From Sanderia malayensis (lineage: Eukaryota > Cnidaria > Scyphozoa > Semaeostomeae > Pelagiidae), in NCBI GenBank assembly GCA_013076295.1, contig RQOL01000658.1, forward strand, positions 2,108,001-2,172,000: 64,000 bases of DNA, written 5' to 3'. The position numbers and the translations under genes were made by a program. Positions 57,378 to 64,000 of this stretch are shown one piece after another (within the stretch, counting starts at the first letter, position 1; each line of letters starts with the position of its first letter). Under the pieces are notes generated by a model. The model did not search any database and was not told the origin of the DNA. It saw nothing but the letters and a program-made list of their open reading frames with translations.

Positions 57378-57689
57378 TATTTTGAAGTTTAAGCCTCGTC
57401 AAACGAAACAACGTGCTTATCACGACTGAAAGCTAGGTTTAAGAATTTATTTATACGAAACCATGTTTATATTTGATAGGAGAGCAGCTGTATATATCTT
57501 GTTGAAATATATTATATATTTCAGAGTAAAAGCAGAAATTACTGAGAATGTCAAAACTTCTGGCCTAAATCTAAGCTCTTGTTTTCAAAATCAAATTATC
57601 AAAAGATTTTGCCCCTGGGATGGCCTTGAAGGTTCAGCCTTTGTGTGCTTTTCTTAAAAATTAAGTTATTGTGTTATCGTTGCACAGAA
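57378..57689. other. FAM227 3' flank
   Basis: 312 AT-rich bases between the FAM227 stop and the left end of the inverted repeat. No ORF or repeat with support. Confidence 0.4.
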
Positions 57690-60600
57690 ACTGCTATGAG
57701 AATTGAACTCGTGGTTTGTTCTCGCAAAGGCTTATGGTTATTGTGCTCGAAGTTCCTCACACATGAAGTTGTATTTGGCACTTCCGTTGGTTTTGTGGTG
57801 CCCAGTTTCCCTTCTATAAATTCGTGTACTCCAGGCCGATTCTTTCTTTTGCCCAACTTTAACAAGACGTATGCAGACGCTATGACAGAAAGATAGCCTT
57901 GCTTCGAGCCTTCGTTGTCCTATTCTGTGGTTTGAAGACTTCATCGTCGTTTCAGTCTTCCTTTGGCTATTCGTCGCTATGAAATCTTCAGCAAGTGGTG
58001 TTGCAGCAAGTTTTCAACATTTTCTGGTTTGCTCTCAAAGCTTCTTCGTTCTTTGGTTGATTTCAAGGCTTCAGCGAACTTTGCTTCGCTCTCCAAATCC
58101 AAGATGGCCGTTTCTTCCTTCGTCAGGAAGCTTCTTCTCCAGTCTTCGTTGTTCTATGGCTTCTCCAGTCTTCACCGCCTTTGGTATTTGGTTCACAATT
58201 TCAAGGCTTCATCGTTGAATAGTTTGGTAAGTTTGGCTAAGGCCTATCGTGATTTTTTCTCTTTGAAAATGCTGAAATTTGGCCCCAAGAATCGATACTT
58301 TCCTACCATTATTGTTCAAGAAAAAGGAAATTCTATACAATGAGCTTGACCGGTAAAGATTTTGGATCACTTGGTTATAATAGCACGGCATATTTAATTT
58401 AAAATAAGATATTCGTTGGCTTGGCCTATATTACGGAATGATGCAAATTATCTGCTAAACATTGAATCTATTTCACGTTGCATTATAGGCTATATATGTA
58501 TTTATATCTATCATTTTGATTATTGTTTATGTTTTTTTATTTTACATGCGTTTGTTATTGTTTTATATTTTTTATGTTTCACAAGAATGAATTAAAGAAG
58601 AAAGAAATGAAGAAGATGAAGAATGAAGTTCATTGTCGTGTCATTTAATTATTATATATTTTGATTTTGTTGTCTCTTATATATATTGTTTTTTCTTATA
58701 TATTGTTCTTTCTTATATATATATCTTCTTGATAAGTATATATCTATGTTTTTCTTTCGCAAGTGCTTGTTTGATTTTTTTCAGACATCAACAAGAATGT
58801 AACAAAGCTGAAGAAGACCGAACGAAGATCGAAGTCGTTTCATTGATTTATTAAATATTTTGGTGTTGTTGTTGTCTTATTTTTCATTGTGTTTCTTCTC
58901 GCGCATTAATACGCGTAAGCGCAGGGAGAGGGGAGAAAGGGAGGGGGACAAGGTGCAGGGAATAGGTGGGAGGGGAGAGATGGATCAGTTCCTCTTCTCT
59001 GCCACCTTTTATCTGCACTTTCTCTCCTTTCTTTTTCAGAGAAGGAGGGAAGAGGAGGGAGGGAGAAGAGAGGTGGGTCAGCACCTCTCTTCTCTCTCGC
59101 CTTACACCTCTTCCCTGCACTTTCTTTTCCTCTGACAGAGGGAGAGTGGAATTTGGGGGAAGAGGAGAGAGAATGAGAGGGAGAAAAGCGTTGTAGCGGG
59201 CACAGGGAATGAAAAGAAGATCAACAAGGGGACTCCTAGACGTAAAAATCTACCTCTCTTCTCCTACACTCTGTCACCCGCCTACCCCTTCCCCCTTTTC
59301 CCTCCTTTCTCCCTCCCTCTACTCTCTCGGAGGAATTGCAGGGGAGAATCGCTGATCTCCTCTTCCCTTCACCCCTCCTTCTCTGAAAAAGGGAGCAGAG
59401 AAAATGCAGCAAAAAGGTGGCAGAGAAGAGGTACTGATCCACCTCTCCCCTCCCACCTTTTCCCTGCACCCCCTCTTTCTCCGAGAAAGGAAGGAGAGAA
59501 AGTGCAGATAAAAGGTGGTAGAGAAGAGGAACTGATCCATCTCTCCCCTCCCACCTATTCCCTGCACCTTGTCCCCCTCCCTTTCTCCCCTCTCCCTGCG
59601 CTTACGCGTATTAATGCGCGAGAAGAAACACAATGAAAAATAAGACAACAACAACACCAAAATATTTAATAAATCAATGAAACGACTTCGATCTTCGTTC
59701 GGTCTTCTTCAGCTTTGTTACATTCTTGTTGATGTCTGAAAAAAATCAAACAAGCACTTGCGAAAGAAAAACATAGATATATACTTATTAAGAAGATATA
59801 TATAAGAAAGAACAATATATAAGAAAAAACAATATATATAAGAGACAAATCAATCAAAATTTATAATAATCAAATGACACAACAATAAACTTCATTCTTC
59901 ATCTTCTTCATTTCTTTCTTCTTTAATTCATTCTTGTGAAACATGAAAAATATAAAACAATTACAAACGAATGTAAAATAAGCAAATATGAATAATAATC
60001 AAAATGATAGAAATAAATATATATATATAGCCTAATGCAACGTGAAACAGATTCAATGTTTAGCGGATAATTTGCATCATTCCATAATATAGGCCATGCC
60101 AACGAATATCTTATTTTAAATTAAATATGCCGTGCTATTATAACGAATTGATCCAAAATCTTTAGAGGTGAAGTTCATTGCACAAAATTCCCTTTCTTGT
60201 GAACAATAATGCTAGGAAAGTATCGATTCTTGGGGCCAAATTTAAGCATTTAAAAGAAAAAGAAATCACGATAGACCTTAACCAAACTTACCAAACTATT
60301 CAACGATGAAGCCTTGAAATTGTGAACTAAATACCAAAGGCGGTGAAGACTGGAGAAGCCATAGAACAACGAAGACTGGAGAAGAAGCTTCCTGACCAAA
60401 GAAGAAACGGCCATCTTGGATTTGGAGAGCGAAGCAAAGTTCGCTGAAGCCTTGAAATCAACCAAAGAATGAAGAAGCTTTGAGAGCAAACCAGAAAATG
60501 TTGAAAACTTGCTGCAACACCACTTGCTGAAGATTTCATAGCGATGAATAGCCAAAGGAAGACTGAAACGACGATGAAATCTTTAAACCACAGAATAGGA

Positions 60601-60821
60601 CAACGAAGGCTCGAAGCAAGGCCATCTTCTTGTCATAGCGTCTGCATACATCTTGTCAAAGTTGGGCAAAAGAAAGAATTAGCCTGGAGCACCTCAATTT
60701 ATAGGAGGGAAACTGGGCACCACAAAACGAACGGAAGTGCTAAATACGACTTCATGTGTGAGGAACACAATAACCATAAGCCTTTGCGAAACAAACCACG
60801 GGTTCAATTCTCATAGCAGTC
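57690..60821. mobile_element. 3.1-kb near-palindromic inverted repeat (foldback element)
   Basis: The left arm starts CTGCTATGAGAATTGAACTC (57691) and the right arm ends with its complement near 60801-60820. Mirrored blocks include GGCTATTCGTCGCTATGAAA (57966) with 60531-60550, GGCCGTTTCTTC (58104) with 60404-60415, AGACATCAACAAGAATGTAA (58783) with 59719-59738, and GCGCATTAATACGCGTAAGC (58901) with 59599-59618. The centre is near 59260. Arms are about 1.36 kb with identity that looks above 90% over long stretches, and with small indels. The central 0.4 kb is polypurine/polypyrimidine (GGAGAGGGGAGAAAGGGAGG-type) on both sides. No transposase was found. A composite or foldback transposon, or an assembly-relevant palindrome, are both possible. 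Confidence 0.85.
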
Positions 60822-61016
60822 TCTATGCAGTAGTTTTCTTGTCATGTTCATCTTATAACAGATTGCATTGCAAGTTAAAAATGTTTTCAAATCCTAATTA
60901 GCTGATAGTTTCATCCCAAACTAATCATCAATTCAAAGTAAATAAAATATTAATAATATAATGGGATGTTATTATTTCATAATTTGCTTTCTGTTAATAT
61001 TCTCATAATGTAAAAA

Positions 61017-64000
61017 TCACCGTTTTGGGTCATATTCAGGAATGGCGATCCACTTGTGCACGAGCCTGGAAAGATATAAAATATTTAATAACTAAAGTAA
61101 ATCTTCGAATAATTACAACATTGTTAGGCTGAAGACACTTTCGAGGGACTTCGCGGGAATTCGCGGGTATCTGCGCTTAGATTTTGGAATATCAACAGAC
61201 TATGATAAAAACTTCATGTAAGAAAATCCTGATGCCCTGAATGTATTTTATCAAAATCCTTATTTTAACCCTAACCTTAACACAAACCCTAACCATATAA
61301 TACCTTAAGATATTCTCACAGAAGGGTCGGGTCAGCCTGTATCCATCACTTAACAATTGACTGACGAATAAAGAATAGACATAAGAAGCATACGATTTAA
61401 TTCTCGATTTCCATTTGCATAGAAGAGCTGCAATTAGAGCAAGTCTCAACATCGTCCATGTTGGGTCCAATTGATGAATCAACATTCTCAGACGAAGCAA
61501 AACTGAATGCATCACCCCATCTGGTTTCTCCGGCCATGGCCCTTCCTTAAATGGTAAAATAATAAAAAACAATTAATCTACGTTCAATATGATCTAGTGA
61601 ATATTCAATGGATGAAAGAAGTAAATTATAAGTTGGCTATTCGTACCAAAGTCAGGTCATGATGACGTAAGAAGGCTTTGACATCAGCATTATCAATTGA
61701 CAATGGAGGTGTGTACTCAGCTGGCTTGTTTCTTTTCCACCATCTTTTAATCTTCCTACAGTCAATTCGTATTAATCGTACATTATGTTATTCATTATCT
61801 AACACTCAGCTGTTATTTAATCTATAACACATCTCATCTAAGAGGTTGAATACTTGTCTGGCTTTTCAGTAAAAGGACACAGGACTTCACAGCTAGTCGA
61901 TAGCAATAGTAAAATCAAACTAAAGACCAAGTGATTAAAAAAGGTTTACCTTGACTTGGCTATTCCGTCTGATATACTTGTGGTATTTCTGGGTAGCTTT
62001 GTGTAGTGATATGAATATAGAGTACTCTTTATAAACATAGGCGGCCTATCTGGAAATGGATTCGCACCAAGCAATGCCAGAACGTCTTCATTACCTCGCA
62101 ATAGCTTGTCAATCAAACTGATAAACCATGGATTGTATTGGTAGTTACTGAGAGCAGCAAACCACATCTGCCAATCAAGACGGGGCTGATGTGGAACTAT
62201 AAGAGAATAGGAAGATTAATCAAAGCCTCTTGTAGGTTTAAGAGCGCATTGTTAAATGTTTATGCGTCTATTTCTGATGTGTTAGCAGTTGGGATAGCAG
62301 CATTCATAAGAGGAGAAAATTACAAGTGTCATATCATGAACAATAAAAAACGTACTCAAGAATGAAGGCAAAGCAGCTAATTTTCCAGGCTTGTAACGAA
62401 AATCATACTCCTGAAAAATAAATTAGGAACATTAGCCCCTCATAAACCACAAATAAAATTATATGACCCACACGAAAAAAATGGAAAAGCTCCATATTTG
62501 GCCCATATGGTCCATTATAAATTTACCTTCCATGGTCCATTTATATTGTTACTGCCTTCGATAATAATCTCTGGTCTCCCACCAACTCCAGTCATACTAA
62601 AAGATAACAGATAATTAGGAATCATTTCGGATAACTGTTAATTAATGGATGAAAGAGATAATTCAGTGGAGTCAAAAGACTATGTTTAACCTTCTGAATA
62701 AGCCATAAGCATTTGTGACTTGATATCGATCAACATTTTTGTGCCATTTGTGAATAACTGGCCATATTCTCGATTGAGTACCTCGTTCAATATCAGTGTA
62801 TGGAACCTAAAGAATTGGTCGTATAATTTAAATTACTAGTAAGCTGAAAATTAAACTTTAAAACTCACTTAGACTTGGATTCAATACCCCTTTCAGCTGC
62901 ATAGAACTTCACCGAACTCCAACTTCAGCAATATAGAGCATTAAATACCGAACAAGCTGGACCCAAAAGTCTTAGATTCGAATCCTTTTTTGGCAAATGG
63001 TTCAATTTCTTAAAAAAGCCTTCATTAAAACCACAACGGCAAAATTGGGTCTTTACAAAAGACATTGGTTCATTAGCTTTTTATTTCCATTCACAGAACC
63101 GTCTGGCATTGGACTCGAACTCTTGTCGCCTTACCAAGTAATTCTCAGATGCCATTGCTTAACTGACTCTTCCATTGAGCCCACCTCCACCCCCACTTCA
63201 AACTGAATTATATAGTAAGCAAACTGAAGCCAAAGGACCTGTGTTCGAGTCCTGTCAATGGCGTAAAGTTTTGTTTCTTGGTGATCATGTTAAAACATCT
63301 TTGGCAAAATTGGATTTTTACAAAACAAATGGTTTAATTAACTTCAAATTTCCATTCTCAGAACGGTCTGGGAGTGTACTCGAACTCTTATCGTCCTACC
63401 AAGTATTTCTTAGATGCCATTGCTTAACTGACTCTTCTACTGAACCCACCTCCAACCCAAATTCAAAATGAATTATATAGTAAACAAACTGAAGCCAAAG
63501 GTCTTGTGTTCGAGTCTCTGCTTTAGCAAATAAGTTTGTCTTTTCGTAATTTCGAATTTAATTAGTCTTTACTGACATTTTATTCGGCTGATAAACTAAT
63601 GCTGTTGTTGTAAAGAAAGGATGGTATTTGAGAAATTTGAAAATACTTACAAGACTGACTGAGAACATAAACATAGCTAACAGCACATAGAAGGTTGTTT
63701 GAGCAACGCTGAAAAATTTCTCCTTTGCAGATTTCAACTGAATACACCTACAAAAGAAAGAATGAATGATTACTTGAAGTGAAAGGCACACGAATCAGAA
63801 TAATTAGCAAAAAATGAAATTAATTAATGAGCTTACTTGTAAAATGCTTTCGCTGCTTCCAATATGAAATAAAATAATCCAATACCAATAGATAATGGCA
63901 CAGATACTTCTAGGAATCGATTGAATTCATCCTTTGAAAAAGCTACAACGCAAAACATATGTCTTAGATATACTTCATATACTATATACTTCTTCAGAGT
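61017..64000 (-). CDS. lipase maturation factor family protein (LMF1/LMF2), 3' part
   Basis: Exons in transcript order are 63837-63942, 63651-63747, 62691-62806, 62527-62596, 62356-62410, 61950-62196, 61647-61755, 61394-61545 and 61017-61065; all phases match and the stop is TGA at 61017-61019. The 5' part lies beyond the right edge. Encoded segments show LMF hallmarks: VPYTDIERGTQSRIWPVI, YQVTNAYGLFRRMTGVGGRPE, EYDFRYKPG, VPHQPRLDWQMWFAALS, NPWFISLIDKLLRGNEDVLA, LLGANPFPD and RWWKR. LMF proteins are ER membrane chaperones needed for folding of lipoprotein lipase and related dimeric lipases. A hydrophobic C-terminal segment in exon 61394-61545 recalls LMF2. The last two exons are predicted from splice motifs only. 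LMF1 versus LMF2 cannot be settled. Confidence 0.85.
61262..61298 (-). repeat. short interstitial telomere-like tract
   Basis: AACCCTAACCTTAACACAAA then CCCTAACC, that is TTAGGG-type on the minus strand. It lies in the last LMF intron as modelled. Confidence 0.6.
62870..63530 (-). repeat. tRNA-related dispersed repeat, two to three tandem copies (LMF intron)
   Basis: Copies at about 63000-63290 and 63290-63530, with a diverged partial one at 62870-63000. Each has TTTACAAAA, GGACTCGAACTCTTGTCGCC, GATGCCATTGCTTAACTGAC, TTCAAACTGAATTATATAGT and CCAAAGG(T)CTTGTGTTCGAG. They match the FAM227 intron copy at 55370-55660. The minus strand looks tRNA-like with a GTTCGAGTCC B box. Confidence 0.65.

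Noticed and set aside
57963..58343. 126-aa ORF in the left arm and its mirror at 60250-60555
   Set aside because: They are the two arms of the inverted repeat. Similarity reflects the duplication, not a protein family, and no domain was recognised.
61400..61545. Alternative frame of the LMF penultimate exon giving an acidic tail (MAGETRWGDAFSF...)
   Set aside because: Splice phase 0 from the previous exon does not reach that frame, and the phase-0 frame gives an LMF2-like hydrophobic segment.

Overview
The window looks like nuclear DNA of an invertebrate animal. Genes are split into many short exons with GT-AG introns, it is AT-rich between genes, and it carries many simple repeats, tRNA-derived SINE-like sequences and foldback/MITE-like elements. 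The gene set (ZZEF1, KDEL receptor, SLC26, FoxB, FAM227, lipase maturation factor) is metazoan. A FoxB-type forkhead and (TTAGGG)-type interstitial repeats would fit a cnidarian or another early-branching eumetazoan, but that placement is inference. No prokaryotic, organellar or viral gene was recognised.

Layout: (1) 1-26.3 kb, plus strand: a very large gene orthologous to ZZEF1, entering from the left edge, with an APC10/DOC domain, two CUB-like domains, two ZZ zinc fingers and an acidic C-terminus. Its introns hold most of the odd repeats: a 26-bp minisatellite, a telomere-like 133-bp tandem repeat interrupted by a 1.1-kb foldback element, a hexamer array, a (GATT)n array, a TA-flanked MITE, a perfect 28-bp hairpin and a fourfold duplicated 3' splice site. 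(2) 27.8-29.1 kb, minus: a complete four-exon KDEL receptor (212 aa), divergent from (3) 29.8-31.8 kb, plus: a complete three-exon SLC26/SulP anion transporter (595 aa). (4) 35.4-36.3 kb, minus: an intronless FoxB-like forkhead factor with an eh1-like repressor motif. (5) 36.3-42.7 kb: gene-poor, with an array of about 184-bp repeats at 40.7-42.1 kb. (6) 42.7-48.15 kb, plus: an eight-exon gene for a 1004-aa PH + PTB + multi-tyrosine + Death-domain adaptor, the most unusual protein here. (7) 48.6-51.7 kb, plus: a second SLC26 transporter (640 aa) with the same two intron positions as the first; a SINE sits in intron 1. (8) 52.2-57.4 kb, plus: a FAM227 (FWWh) family gene. (9) 57.7-60.8 kb: a 3.1-kb near-palindromic inverted repeat. 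(10) 61.0 kb to the right edge, minus: the 3' part of a lipase maturation factor (LMF1/LMF2) gene.

The genes do not form one pathway. ZZEF1, KDELR and LMF are conserved housekeeping or secretory-pathway genes. The two SLC26 genes are probably local duplicates. FoxB is a developmental transcription factor. The PH-PTB-Death protein reads as a docking adaptor that could link tyrosine-kinase signalling to a Death-domain assembly. All exon models below were built by eye from reading frame, splice-site motifs and phase matching, so boundaries can be off by a few bases, especially in ZZEF1 and FAM227.
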